DNA from: Hydnum rufescens UP504
Lineage: Eukaryota > Basidiomycota > Agaricomycetes > Cantharellales > Hydnaceae
Direction: 5' to 3'
DNA length: 64,000 nucleotides
Assembly: GCA_014904985.1 (NCBI GenBank)
Contig: MU128983.1
Coordinates: 1-64,000 of the forward strand
The notes beneath the pieces were generated by a model. That model was not told the DNA's origin. It was given only the letters and a program-made list of their open reading frames with translations, and made no database searches. Position 1 is the first letter of the stretch, and each line of letters opens with the position of its first letter. The position numbers were made by a program, and so were the translations under genes. Positions 11,361-22,841 of the stretch are shown here, in pieces.

Positions 11361-13846
11361 ATGTTCAACGCCCCGCGACCAAATTTATATCCTTCAAATG
11401 GTTTGGGGAGTGCCTCCTTTGTAGATGAGAACCCGCTCTCAGGATCGACCTATGGTGGTGTGGAGGATCCTTGGTCAAGCACACCAGCTCTGCCACCCCC
11501 ACCACCACCACTTCCGAGCGTTTTTGGGAATATCTTAGGCAAGCATTGTCGGTATTTGCGGGGAAGATGCATAATCATGTTGTGTGTGTAGTTGATGCCA
11601 CGGTGCCCGCCGTTTACCAACGTGCATTTGAACTCGCCGATCCAAGTGGGTCCGGGGAAGTCTCCGTCAATATTCTTGTTCGCACCCTCTCGACTTCAGG
11701 ATTGTCTTCATCATCCATAGACAGGGTAAGTAACCTTCTATCTGCCTATTGGGGGGTACTTGAATCACTCCTTTGCACATCATAGATAATTAATCTTGTC
11801 AGCTCTCGACCACGTGTTTCTAAGCTCGAGTTCTACATTGCGCTTGGTCTTGTCGCCTTGGCGCAGGAAAACAAAGGTTCGTATCCTCACGCGCATCCAT
11901 CTTCGTACTAAAAAATCTAATTGGTATACTCCAGATATTGGAATCGAGCAATTAGCTGCTTACGCCCATAATAACACATTTCCAACGCCTGTTCTTAACC
12001 TTTCATCTTTCGTGTCTGCTTCATCTACTTCTCACCCTGCGCTTTCCGACATTCCGCCCTATTCTGAGTCCGCAGATCCATGGATTTATGGTGATCCTAG
12101 TTTGAACGGACATCCTTCCACTTTCCCCCCTCCCCCTCGGCCTAATGCCCCATCATCTGTGACTGGCGCCCTAGGGTTCAACTGGTGGAAGACCCAAACC
12201 AACGTGGAGATTTCTACGGTACCAGAAAAACAGGGTTTCATCCTGGCGCGATACACCGTTTACATGGTCCAAACAGATGTTTGTCAATCCCGCGCACGAA
12301 CAGTTGTTGCATTGACCTGTATTGACACTCTGTGATTTTAATCAGCGCGGTGCATCCGTCGCTCGGCGATACTCAGAATTCGCCTACTTATTTGACTGCC
12401 TCGTCCGAAGATACCCCTTCCGCTTGATTCCCTGTCTCCCGCCCAAAAGATTTGGAGGTACGTAGTACTAATTTCAGCAAAACACGCCCAAAATGACAAG
12501 TGCGGGCGACGCAGGCGATGTAAATTTCCTCGAGCAACGCCGGTAATCCTGGTCTCGCTCAGATTCCTGGTGCATGTACTGAAACGCACTTGGGTCCCTA
12601 GGAAGGGTTTGCTACGGTTTTTACGCTTCGTCGTGTGAGGACATCGGTTCCATATTTTATCGCGTTTAACCTTCTGATGAAGACGGATCCTAGGAATCAT
12701 CCCGTCATCCGAGAGGATGGACTCCTTGCCGTCTTTCTTACAGAACCAAACTTGGAGGCATGGCGGAAGCACTCATCAATTTCTCTAGAGGAGGAATCCT
12801 CCTCGAAGCGCATCGACCGAGTGCAGGAAATGGGTATTCCCAGCGACTTGGAGGAGAGGACAGCGTACGGTTTAGATTTTGCGCGTCATTATCTGGTGCA
12901 CTCATCTTACTTGTGGGCGCACAGGGAAGTAAGACGTCGAATCAACCCACTCATCGAGCAATGGACTCGACTTTGTATTGTAGCCGAACGGATCTTAAAA
13001 CGACGAGAATCCACAGCGGTTGGTTACTGTCTTTGTCTTTGCGTTTATTTCTGACGGTACTCTGCAGTCCGATATATCCCGGTTAACGACGACAATGAAC
13101 GCTTTGGCCGAAGAAAATCCGGAATCATGGAGAGCTGATGGAGACGAGTTCTATCTTGGGGTACGGCAGGGTCTGCTGACGACCTCACGTCGTTTCCGCT
13201 TACATGCTGATCTTCTTGAGCGACGGGTGTGTAAATCAGCTTAGTAAACAGTTGAACTTCTTACAAGTTGTAAGTGCTCTGCAGGCCCGGCAGACGTTAG
13301 TTACAAGCCTTGAAGCCTTAAAGGTGGGGATCGAACCCCCAGCCGTCTCCGCCTTGTCTCACTTACCTTCCGCAGGCTCAACGCGACCTCTACATTGCAA
13401 CAAGGGACCTTTTTCTTCGACATGACCGCTTATCAGGCGATGAAGTGGAAAAGCTCAAGAAACGGGTGGAAATGAGTTCCCAGAAACTCGAAGCCATAAA
13501 GAACGCCCGAAAAGATGGGTGGGCTGCTGAAGCAGACAAAGTTCTGAGCTCGATTGAGCTAGACCAGAGCGCCATTGCAGCGGCCCTAGCACGCAGAGTT
13601 TTTATACGTCACTCGTCAGTAAATCTCTCCGAGCCTCCTGCGTACGAGGTTGCTAAATCTGTCTTTTCCAGTACCTGGCACGAGTTGAGGGTAGTATTAT
13701 ATAACCGAGAGAATACCCTTCTGTCGCAGGCACTGCAAGGGTTCGCGAGGGAGGAGCGGGAATTTATGGAATCGTCACTATTGGGATGGGCTGCATTGAC
13801 GGACGAGTTACAGTCCATGCCTCTGGAACCTGTATCTCATTTCTAA
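11361..13846 (+). CDS. mvp1: Sorting nexin Mvp1/SNX8-like (EH-like, PX, BAR)
   Basis: The N-terminus is disordered and proline-rich, starting MFNAPRPNLYPSNG. An EF/EH-like helical segment follows (YQRAFELADPSGSGEVSVN). The PX domain carries ARRYSEFAYLFDCLVRRYPF then IPCLPPKRF, with the basic and proline-rich loop that binds phosphatidylinositol 3-phosphate. Further on are NHPVIREDGLLAVFL and a helical BAR-like region (LKKRVEMSSQKLEAIKNARK). Yeast Mvp1 acts in retromer-independent recycling from endosomes and in vacuolar sorting. At least eight introns were placed. The C-terminal exon from about 13445 is continuous to the stop at 13846: a GT...CAG stretch inside it (GTAAATC...TTCCAG) would break frame, so I left it as coding. 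Confidence 0.86.
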
Positions 13847-14099
13847 CATTTAAGGCGACGCGGAACGACACATACAATTTTACTACGCGAGAGGTACTTC
13901 CCCGGCGGGACAACAAGCAATTGGATAGTCAGTTTGGAGGCACCCGTAATGTCGTGAATTGTGGCCTATACTTCGGTCAACAATCGGCACCTGCCGAAGT
14001 TACGCCAAATCGGGGGGCAATGCCTTTGTCCGCACCTCAACTGCCAGGATACGTGGTATAAAGAGAGCAATTTCTCCAAGAACTCACATCCTCCCCGCC

Positions 14100-15549
14100 A
14101 TGTTCAGATGTTCCATTTGCTATGAAAATGAAGAGGCTCTGGGTGCACTACCATGCGGTTCGTATTAGAACAGCCACATTGGTGTTTTCTAATAATCGCT
14201 TCATACGCATACTTAGGCCATGTTTTCTGTCTTCCATGTCTCACTAGTCACTTCGGTTACTCCCCTTCTTGCCCCAAGTGTCGGGACCGATGTTCTCAGA
14301 CAGATATCCTGAAGCTCTACTTGGATGAAAGCGAACAAGCGGCACCTCCGCTTGCCACATCTGACTCGTCTGATTTGGTCGATCGAATACCCCGGATAGA
14401 AGCTCTCTCTGCGAAAGCCACCGAGCTAGACATAGAGGCTACAAAGGAACAGCTTGCGTCCGTCGTAACACCGGGTGAGATCCTCCTTCTCGATCTTGAG
14501 CGGCACGGAGGCACGGATATACAAGTATGTGTGTTGTTGATTCCATACTGGAGGATGGATCCCCTCTTACTTCTCGATCCTGCTAGCCCGTACTCGCCAA
14601 ACTGTCAGAAAGTCTCGCATCATTACGAAACAAGCTGAAATATGCCGCGAAGCTAACTTCAATGAAAGCTGAGCACCAGCAATATGTTCGCACCATCGAG
14701 CACCAAGAGGAAAAGATGCGAGCACAAACGAAAGAAAAACATTTGGCATTCCGAGAACTTGACGCTGTGCAAAGGAAGCTAGATAAGCTGGAGGCGAAAG
14801 ATACCGAATGGTGCGTAGTGGTGGAACTGTCCATCGTTTTGAGGGAACTAAGGGACGTTTCATAGGCGAAACAAATATGAACGATTGCGACAACGATTTA
14901 TCCAGCTCGAACACAGAGGGGTTGCTGAGAACGAAGTCCAACGCATCAAGATAGCGCAACTGCAGGAAAAAGTGCGTTCGATTGTGGCACTCGCCAAGCA
15001 CTGCTTGACCCCTTTGAAAGTTCAAGAAGGAGAATCTTAGGGTTTTGAAATACAAGAAGAAGGTACGAAATCTATTCTATCACCTAGTTTGGCCTTTTCT
15101 TACCATGGAACTTTTGGTAGTACCTTGCTCTCCGTCAGTGCCGGGCCGCTGGTCGCGCAGAAGGTGTTGAGGCATCCGGAGAAGCAATAAATGACGATGG
15201 TCTAGAAATCACTAACATGCCTTCACCGAGTCGTCGCTCGCCTCCAACCGGTGGCCGCATTCCATCCCGAAAGCGACGGGCACCCAGTCCCGACGTTGAC
15301 GTCGATTCGGATGACTCGAGTAACGATGATGACAAGGATGTGGAACTAGAATTAGAGACTGATGGCCCCCGACGTTCACGAGCGGCGCGCCGTGTGACTC
15401 CGAGGCGCGAGATAGAAGATACACCTGGGAGGGTTTTGACTGAGCCGAGTTCGACGATCACGGTTCGAATTGAGCAAGTGCGGGCCCTGGGGGTTGACGA
15501 GGGGTGGCTTCCTGATACCTGGACACGCACTGTGGCACGCCCAGTTTGA
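14100..15549 (+). CDS. RING-HC E3 ubiquitin ligase with coiled coil
   Basis: The protein opens with a C3HC4 RING: MFRCSICYENEEALGALPCG, then HVFCLPC and CPKCRDRC. An intron with a GTTCGT donor splits the finger between the C-G and H-V residues. A long coiled coil follows (ILLLDLERHGG; SLRNKLKYAAKLTSMKAEHQ; EKMRAQTKEKHLAFRELDAV), then a basic/acidic disordered tail (PSRKRRAPSPDVDVDSDDSS). An acceptor ending in AAG at about 15029 keeps the coiled coil in frame (LQEKENLRVLKYKKKYLALR). The stop is at 15549. RING plus coiled coil suggests an E3 acting as a dimer. The nuclear-type basic tail hints at a nuclear role. I cannot name an orthologue. Confidence 0.8.
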
Positions 15550-15699
15550 TACCCTGTATTCGTGTACGTCTGTTCTTTGACCTGCCCTGTATTCGATTAC
15601 ACATTCGTGAATGTTGGCAATACCGCCGCCGCCACGTCAAATGGCATCACCCTATATGTGCTCTGGTTGAGCGTAATTGCAATTGCAATTGGTTCCGGC

Positions 15700-17051
15700 A
15701 TGGTTCATCTGCACTATGGGCCAGTGCCAAACCCAAATATCATTGCATCTGCCCATCCATTCGTGCACCAGGTATCTACCCCACGTCAGATTTTGGTGTT
15801 TGCGCTTTCTGAGTGGCTGCTACGGAACCTGTAGATCGATGTTTTGCTCGCTGGGGACGACAAAGTTGTGGAGGGGCTTCAGTCCATGAATTGTGCTTTC
15901 CTTCAAGTCTCTCAATTTTCATTGGCCACTGTCTTTGACGATGGTTCATTCGCTAGCAGGTGCACCTACTAGCAATCTGATATTTATAAACAATGCATGA
16001 TAGCGCTTGTTACTTGCATCCTTAGGCTAGCAATCGCTACTGGCTTGCCTCATGGCGGGGAAACATGGTACACCGATGCTCATGGTGAGGAGCCTATGGC
16101 CTATTACAAGACTTTCGATTTCACACCCTCAAGGATCTCTGTATTTATGCGTCGACAAGAATACGTATGAACGTTTGTCTCTGGTCGGCGTGCCTGTCAA
16201 CAGGAAAAAAAGGGACAAATTTAGTGTGTTACTCCACTGTCTGCAACCTGCGCTCTGACTGACCGACAGCGACAACGTCCAGTTGTCAGAGTGGATTTAA
16301 GAGATAGCACTAGGAAGGAATTTCACCAAGCCAAAGATGCATGTTGGCAGTGGGATGCCGAGCGCCGAGAACTGGGGATGGTCGGATGGGAGGCACTGAT
16401 GCCTGTAGAACAAGGTCGGTCGCTCTCCTACACCGGATGGAGCTCTCCTTACTGACGGCAATGCTGGACAAAGATGTACATGTTCCCCCCGGGAGCACGA
16501 ACAAGTTGCATCATGCTACATCATACATCCGTCATCACAAGGATGTTGTAGTCCCTCGTATTACACTCGGACCTCGTCCTACGTCCAACGACGGCGCGGT
16601 TGCATGGGATGAGCGGATGAACGAGTTTTTCGAGTGGTTTGGAATGGTATGCATTGGTTCGCCAAGGTCAGGCGCTATATTCATTACGGAACAACTACTC
16701 CTGACATTAAGCACAACGGATTGCAGGACACTGGCAAGGGACCGTGTGGATTCTTATGTCTCTGGATACATTCCACCTGATGGTTCGCTTGGAGCAGTAG
16801 TGCACATGCGATGGTGCGGACTATTCAGCGGGTCGTTCATTCGGGATGTTATCGCGATGCTCGGGTATGCACCCCCACTTGGTTCCTCTTCTAGTTTATA
16901 ATCCCGTCTAGGCAATAGGGATCCAGCATTTGCATTTGTTATGGTGCATGGGTGGGATGCTACGCCTTTCCCGGTGCTAGGAGGCTCGAGCGTGATTGTG
17001 CAAACAGGGGGTGTCTGTGTGTCGAGGTCGTTATCAGCACCATTACGGTAG
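15700..17051 (+). CDS. rpp40: RNase P/MRP protein subunit Rpp40-like
   Basis: Joined exons match the RPP40 family at several points. After the N-terminal exons (NPNIIASAHPFVHQ, IDVLLAGDDKVVEGLQSMNC) comes HGSLYLCVDKNTYERLSLVG, equivalent to the human NGKLILSLDKDTYE segment. A basic DUF-type middle follows (EFHQAKDACWQWDAERRELG). Then come AWDERMNEFFEWFGMVCIGS and DRVDSYVSGYIPPDGSLGAV; the latter is the conserved FDWLGAV-type region with a helix VVHMRWCGLFSGSFIRDVI. The end is FAFVMVHGWDATPFPVLGG, matching the family's 'V.GF.DSP' C-terminal motif. A 49-base intron (GTGAGG...CTCAAG) explains an apparent frame change at about 16083-16131. The start codon is uncertain; 15700 is the first Met in frame with the first recognisable exon. 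The product is a protein subunit of the nuclear tRNA- and rRNA-processing ribonucleoproteins. Confidence 0.75.
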
Positions 17052-17638
17052 TAATTGTTCTTGTCGTCGTGGTCATCGTCGTCGTCGCCGCAAGAATGGT
17101 TGTGAGATAAGATGCGGATAATCCGACCAAGCCCATTGTATAGTAGTTACAGGAATAACCCGTGACTTGTCCATTTCAGCTGTGATCCCTCTCCGCCGAC
17201 CGTAATATCCCCAACGCCCCTGAGCGCCTGGACGTGTCGGGAAATATTCTCGGATAGTTTCTGGCATCCACAGAATAGGGCAGCCTCAAGTGCTCTTGTT
17301 TCTCTCCCACTGCTCCATAGCCAGTCCAAGAAGAGTAATCCGGTGTCCCACCACACACCGATACTTGCGATTATTTCCCCTTGTCCTTCTCCCGGTCTGT
17401 TCAGTCATACTCATCTTCTGGCGGGCTGGGCTAAGATTCTTGATTGCTCCCCTTACCAGCTCAACCCAAACGCGCACAACGGGCCGTGGAAGACCTTGTC
17501 AAGCCTACAGACACCCCGCAAAACTTCCGTTAACAAACCATGGCGGAATATATTCCAGGGACTTCTGTGACGAGGAGGTAAGCCCGCTCGCCTCTCCTCC
17601 CTCTAGCAGCACTAATCCCCACCACCCTTAGTGCTGCG
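17052..17638. other. Intergenic, Rpp40-like to Reg1-like
   Basis: About 590 bases hold a CGT/CGTC-rich simple repeat near 17055-17095 and a pyrimidine-rich stretch toward 17600, as expected for a promoter. Open frames on both strands look random. No gene was recognised. Confidence 0.4.
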
Positions 17639-20309
17639 ATGTCTGCCCTCCATCATGCCCACAAGGTAGTATTTGGCTCCTTTCGTCTCTCCCGTGTCTT
17701 AATGCGGCTGTGATACTAGGCCCCAGATGACAACGATGTCGATGTGGTCAGCGACTTTCCATGTTCCGTCGTCACGATTACCAACCCTCATCCTGCCTCT
17801 TGTTTTAGCGCGAGTCTGTAATGAACGTAGACTACTTGTCGCATGAGTGGCAAGAAGAAGCTGATGTATGGGCCAGTTGGCGACATACCACGAGACACAA
17901 GTACGACATCGCTAACGGCGTGAGACTCGAAAATGCAAGTTGGAGAACTTGGTGGAAGCAACGAAATAACCTCAAGACTGTCAGTCCCGAAACTCTCAAT
18001 TGGTCTGTTTTGTGTTTCCTTGAATGGTCCGCCTTCACCGCTCGTCGCATAGCATCTAATAATATTGCTACAGGCTCAAAGACAGCGATGTCACTTGGCT
18101 GTATGGCCCCTTACACACTGCTGCCGATCCAGTTCCTCCAGCGAAGGTCGCAACAACAGAGGATAGGCTAGATTTGGTCAAGGCCATGGGAAAGAAGCCA
18201 ATCCTGAAACATCGGTCCATATCCGAACTCTTTAACGCCCCAAGGTCTGCATCGCCTTCTCTTGAGGCCGTATCGGCTGAAATGGCTTCCCTGGGCGAAG
18301 ACCGGTCATCCCTACTTCACACGAAATCTGACCCCCACATATTACCCCCAGACCTGCGAAGGCCTTCACCCCCCCGTGCCTTCTCCGGGAGTCTGAGCGG
18401 GATCATTCCGCGGGATTCCTCGTCATCTCCTCGCGTTAGCTCTGATGGCGAAAATACAGGTACGAGGAAGCACATCAGTTTCAATACCTTTGTGGAACAA
18501 TGCATTGCCATCGATAAACCGAGGGGTAGCATCCTCAGCAATGGAATGACTACTTGGGAGGCTGAGTCTGCCCTGCCATACGATGAGGATCACATCATTT
18601 ACGAAGAGGATGACGAAGACCTCCTCACTATGCGATCATCCAGCAGTTCGTCCGCTGAGTCAAGTCGGGCACCCAGCTTGCGCCGGCCTTCTCTTGGCAG
18701 TCACTCCAGCTCAGTAGATAACAAGGAGCGTGTCACGATTGCGCCAATAGCGCCAACTATGCTTAAAACATTCGATTTTTCTCCTGGTCAAAGCCCCGCT
18801 GTAGTTTTCGTGCCACCCCAGGGTTCTCATTTCCCCCAAGATCCTTCAAGTATGATCCGGTTCAGCAGCCAGGCCACCCTTCGGCTGGGTTCTCCGGGTT
18901 CAGGCATTCCTCAGACGCCTGGTCCTCCGACTCGAAGCCAATGGGATGACGAGGACGATAATCGGTGCATGGGTTTTGATTACTTCGGTGGGCCAGACAA
19001 CGGGGTAGCAGGAGAGTACGGTCCATCCGCCCAGTTTAGACCTAGCACCCAGCGAAATGTCTTGCCGGATCGTGGTGAGCCGAGTTATGGACGATCGTTT
19101 CGTCATGGAGCTGCTATCCGTGCGGTGTCCGGAACTTTCCCGACCTCCCAAGCTGGGCCAACGTCTGGGCTACCACCCACTCTACGTGTTCCAACGACAC
19201 CTGGTCGGAGTATTTTAAAGCAATCCGCTCCGGACACTAGTGGGGCAGCGGTAGAACCCGCACACGATGCCTCAGACAAAGTAGACACGTATCTCTCTGG
19301 AGTCTCCGGCACTATCCCTCCAACGTCAACAGCATCTGCTCCCATAAATAATGATCCACCCCCTGTCCCTCGCCAACCTTCTGCGAATAACATCCTTGCC
19401 CCCGCTGCCCCAGAAAATCTTTTCTCGCCCCCATTACCCAGTCGAGGTCGCTCAACTGTGCGAATGCCAATGAATGTTGAACAGCGCGAGCGAAGCTCTA
19501 GCAAAGGGAGTAGTCCCATCGGTAGTGTGAGCCCTAGTTCACGCCCACCCTCAGTCCTGGGACGGCCAATTGTGAAGGCCGTCAATATCGGGAATCCTTT
19601 GGAATTTAATAATGGACCCGTCACCCCTGCTGTCTCACACCAGCCATCGTCCAGTACGGTTCCATCTCAGCATTCCACTGTCGAGGCATATCACTCCCCG
19701 CCATTACCTGACAACACCAACGGACGATCCCGGATACCGTCCTCGTCTGTTTCACGGAGTAGTGTACTACCGCCACCGGACGCTTCGGGGCAAAGACGAA
19801 TCGATCATGCGAATGGGACGAGCTTCAAGAATCCTCCTTATACATCAGAACCGACCAGTAGATCTTTAGATGCCGCCCTACCAGAAGCAGAAAGTGCACG
19901 AAGTCACCCGACACATGATAGGCCTGGCAAGAACTCTGGCTCCCTTCGGCGTGCTACTACAACGGTGACCGATGATGATGGCGTGCCGGACGGTGGTGAC
20001 GCTTACTCATATCATTCTATTAATCCCACTCCGAGCAATTCGCCGATATCGACATCCAGGCCCTTACCATCCGTTTCATCCACAATATCCCCTTCGCATC
20101 ATCGCAGGTCATCATCTGGTGTGTCTACGGGTCGTCCACAAGCTCCCGGTATTATTGAGGAGGATGGGACATTGGTGTCTCGTGCGGTCGAGATTGTAAG
20201 CAGCGCCAAGGGGCTTCTTGGAGCGATCTGGAATGCAGGTGTTGGCGTACCCGCTTCTCCGGTGGAATCATATCCGTCTGTGAACGGGAGAAGGGCCTCC
20301 GATGTATGA
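17639..20309 (+). CDS. reg1: Reg1-like protein phosphatase 1 regulatory subunit (DUF1752)
   Basis: Short first exons (MSALHHAHK, APDDNDVDV, RESVMNVDYLSHEWQ) lead into the fungal DUF1752 domain: VWASWRHTTRHKYDIANGVR, LENASWRTWWKQRNNLKTVS, then NWLKDSDVTWLYGPL. Next is KPILKHRSISELFNA and, further on, RKHISFNTFVEQCIAID, the region that in yeast Reg1 recruits the Glc7 phosphatase. An acidic serine-rich stretch follows (EEDDEDLLTMRSSSSSSAES), then about 450 residues of disordered Ser/Pro-rich sequence. The conserved C-terminal block is KGLLGAIWNAGVGVPASP. In yeast, Reg1-Glc7 dephosphorylates Snf1 to keep glucose repression on, so a carbon-response role is likely. The main exon from about 18077 to 20309 is unusually long for this window. 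Confidence 0.86.
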
Positions 20310-20695
20310 GGCGCTGCATCGCCTACATGAAATCAAGCCGTCCAATCAATGACATGTCTCCGTGTAGCATTTCTCCAACGGGTTGCATGCTTATCGAGCG
20401 CCGGGTCTTCATGTCCTTGATGTTCCCTAAATCTTTCCCTCACCCGCGCGTCACGGACTCTGTATAGCAAGTGTACTGGATGAACTGGTTGCATTGATAA
20501 TTGTTTTCCTCCCCATTTCCGATGTTATTATGTATCTCCCTGTTTCTGAAATCTATCGTACGAGTTTGGTCAATGAACGGCAAGTGACGGGATCGAACCA
20601 TTATGAAATTGATTCCGAAAAATAATAAAAGCCCTTGCTCTCGTTTCTCCTTGCATTCCTTTCATTACCCGTAACTTGATTGGAGATAGTCGGTC
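20310..20695. other. Intergenic, Reg1-like to HMG-CoA synthase
   Basis: This holds the 3' flank of the Reg1-like gene and the promoter of HMG-CoA synthase. An AT-rich AATAATAAAA element lies near 20623. No gene was seen. Confidence 0.35.
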
Positions 20696-22498
20696 ATGGC
20701 TCCTGCACCTTCGTTTGACACTCCTGACTCGGGCGTTAGGCCCACCAACGTGGGTATTCTCGGCATTGAAATGTGGTTCCCCAAACGCGTCCGTGGCCCT
20801 CTTTCTCCCATTTTCTCGGCGTGTTTTGAGTCCCAATTCCTCTAGTGCCTCTCTGAGGCAGACCTAGAGGTGTTTGATGGCGTGTCCTCGGGGAAATACA
20901 CCATTGGTCTGGGCCAGGAGTACATGGCTTTTACCGATGATCGTGAAGACATCAACTCTATCGCTCTCACTGGTGTGTTTTCATACACTACGCGGTCCGT
21001 TCTTGGGTCTTACCTCGCCGCTACCTTTTTCTCTTCCTAGTGGTGAGCAGTTTAATGGAGAAGTATAACGTCGACCCCAATTCTATCGGTCGCTTGGACG
21101 TTGGAACCGAAACGATCATTGATAAGAGTAAATCTGTCAAGACTGTCTTGATGGATCTCTTCCCCAGCAATACTGACATTGAAGGGATCGATTCGAAGAA
21201 TGCTTGTTACGGCGAGTATCGATTGTTACTCTTCTCTTCTATTGTCTAATCCCCGTTCCCCCTTGCAGGTTCCACTGCTGCGCTCTTTAACGCGATCAAT
21301 TGGGTTGAGAGCTCCTCCTGGGATGGCAGGAATGCCATTGTCTTCGCTGGAGACATTGCGATTTACGCGGAGGGTAGTGCACGACCGGCAGGCGGTGCTG
21401 GCGCATGCGCGCTTCTTATCGGACCTGATGCCCCAATCGTTTTCGAACGTAATTCTGCCTTTTAAAAAATCCCTTGAATCGTCGTGTTCTCAACTGCTTC
21501 TTTTCAGCCATTCATGGGACCTACATGGCCAACACTTACGATTTCTACAAGCCCAAACTTGATTCCGAATACCCAGAAGTCGATGGCCCCCTCACGATCA
21601 CCACGTATTTCCAGGCTCTTGACCAGTCTTACGCTCGCTATAAGGAGAAGACCCAAAAAGCCAAGAAACTTCAAACTTTGCATGCAAACGGCAACGGACA
21701 TGTGAATGGGAATGGTGCGGCTGCAAATGGGTTCACCCCGGAGGCCTCTTGGAGTCCTTCGATTACTCCCTTTTCCATAGCCCGTACGGCAAGCTCGTGC
21801 AGAAGAGCCACGCACGCCTAGTGAGTGCTGTCAGCTGGGATCCGGATTTATGTAAATCAGCTCATGGCCTGCTGTTTAGCTCTACAATGACTTTTTAGCG
21901 GATGCTACCAACCCACGATTCGCAAATATTCCCAACACCGATAACCTTCGTGCACTATCATACCAAGCATCCCTCAGTGATAAAAGCATCGAGAAGGTTT
22001 TCGTTCCCCTTGCCAAGGATTTGCACAAGAAATGCGTGGAGCCTGGCTTGGCGTGTGCAAAGCGGTGCGGCAACATGTACACTGGTTCCCTGTACGGCGG
22101 AATCGCGTCTTTGTTAAGTCGCGTGGATTCGGAGGTCTTATTGAACAAGAGGATCTCTTTATTCGCGTTCGGCAGCGGGTGCGCAGCCTCGTTCTTCGCA
22201 TTTAGGATAGTTGGCTCGACCAAAGAGATATCTGAGAAACTGGACTTGGTCGATCGCTTGGCCAGCATGACAGTCTCCCCATGCGAAGAATACGTCGAAG
22301 CAATGAAGGTTGGTTCTTTAGCACCCTCTTTTACTTGTTCTCGTGATCCTGATGTGCTTTCAGCTTCGTGAACGAAACCACAACGCTGGCGACTACACGC
22401 CCACCGGGTCGCTTGAAAACCTTTGGCCTGGGACCTATTATCTCGAGAACATTGATTCCAAATACCGCCGTACCTATTCACGTACCCCTAATCCATAG
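20696..22498 (+). CDS. hmgs1: Hydroxymethylglutaryl-CoA synthase, with apparent one-base frame break
   Basis: The enzyme condenses acetyl-CoA with acetoacetyl-CoA in the mevalonate pathway. Visible blocks in order: [55 protein letters not shown]; the active-site cysteine in [99 protein letters not shown]; and [19 protein letters not shown]. The end is [18 protein letters not shown]. Introns are placed in frame except at 21729-21731. There the linker [17 protein letters not shown] is one base out of frame with the following [13 protein letters not shown]. One more G in the GGG run would restore a continuous reading. Alternatively a 53-base intron (GTGAAT...TTGGAG) would bridge the frames with a poor GAG acceptor. 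Otherwise full length and catalytically intact. Confidence 0.94.
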
Positions 22499-22841
22499 AG
22501 GGAATTGTATACCCTAGTTTCCCTCTGGGCACCTGCGTTCTTTCCTTTCCTATCAATTATTTTGCATGCTTGTTTGATAGAGTACCTGCGTCTAATTAAA
22601 TTCGCGGTTGATGTCTCGGGTTGTGTCGAAAATGGTGTTGAGTCTTGCGCCCATTCAATTGCATTCATCGAGGGCTTTCTGCATTTCTTACCTCGCAAAG
22701 TGATGAGGGGCAGTAAGCGACGGAGGAACCCCACACCCTCGCGCAGCTCTTCTCCTGCTGTATAGGTTTCCATATCCTGTCAGAGCGAGACGAATTTTCC
22801 TGATGGTTTCTCGCATATAGCCTCCAAGCAGGTCGTCTTCT
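22499..22841. other. Intergenic, HMG-CoA synthase to DNMT1-like gene
   Basis: About 340 bases of mixed composition contain the 3' end of the HMG-CoA synthase unit and the promoter of the methyltransferase. No other gene was recognised. Confidence 0.35.

Noticed and set aside
13318..13400. GGGGATCGAACCCCC resembling a tRNA T-arm
   Set aside because: It sits in a short intron of the Mvp1 gene; no A-box, acceptor stem or anticodon arm was found.
13619..13676. Possible intron GTAAATC...TTCCAG in the last Mvp1 exon
   Set aside because: Removing it shifts the frame and gives an early stop; the read-through frame is open and helical to the natural end.
14950..15065. Apparent frameshift at an A run in the RING gene
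   Set aside because: A 58-base intron with an AAG acceptor keeps the coiled coil continuous (EKENLRVLKYKKK), so no base error is needed.
16070..16150. Apparent frame change in the Rpp40-like gene
   Set aside because: A 49-base intron (GTGAGG...CTCAAG) joins HG to SLYLCVDKNTYERL in frame.
19103..19624. 173-residue open frame antisense to the Reg1-like gene
   Set aside because: Its composition mirrors the Ser/Pro-rich sense strand; no domain, start context or introns support it.
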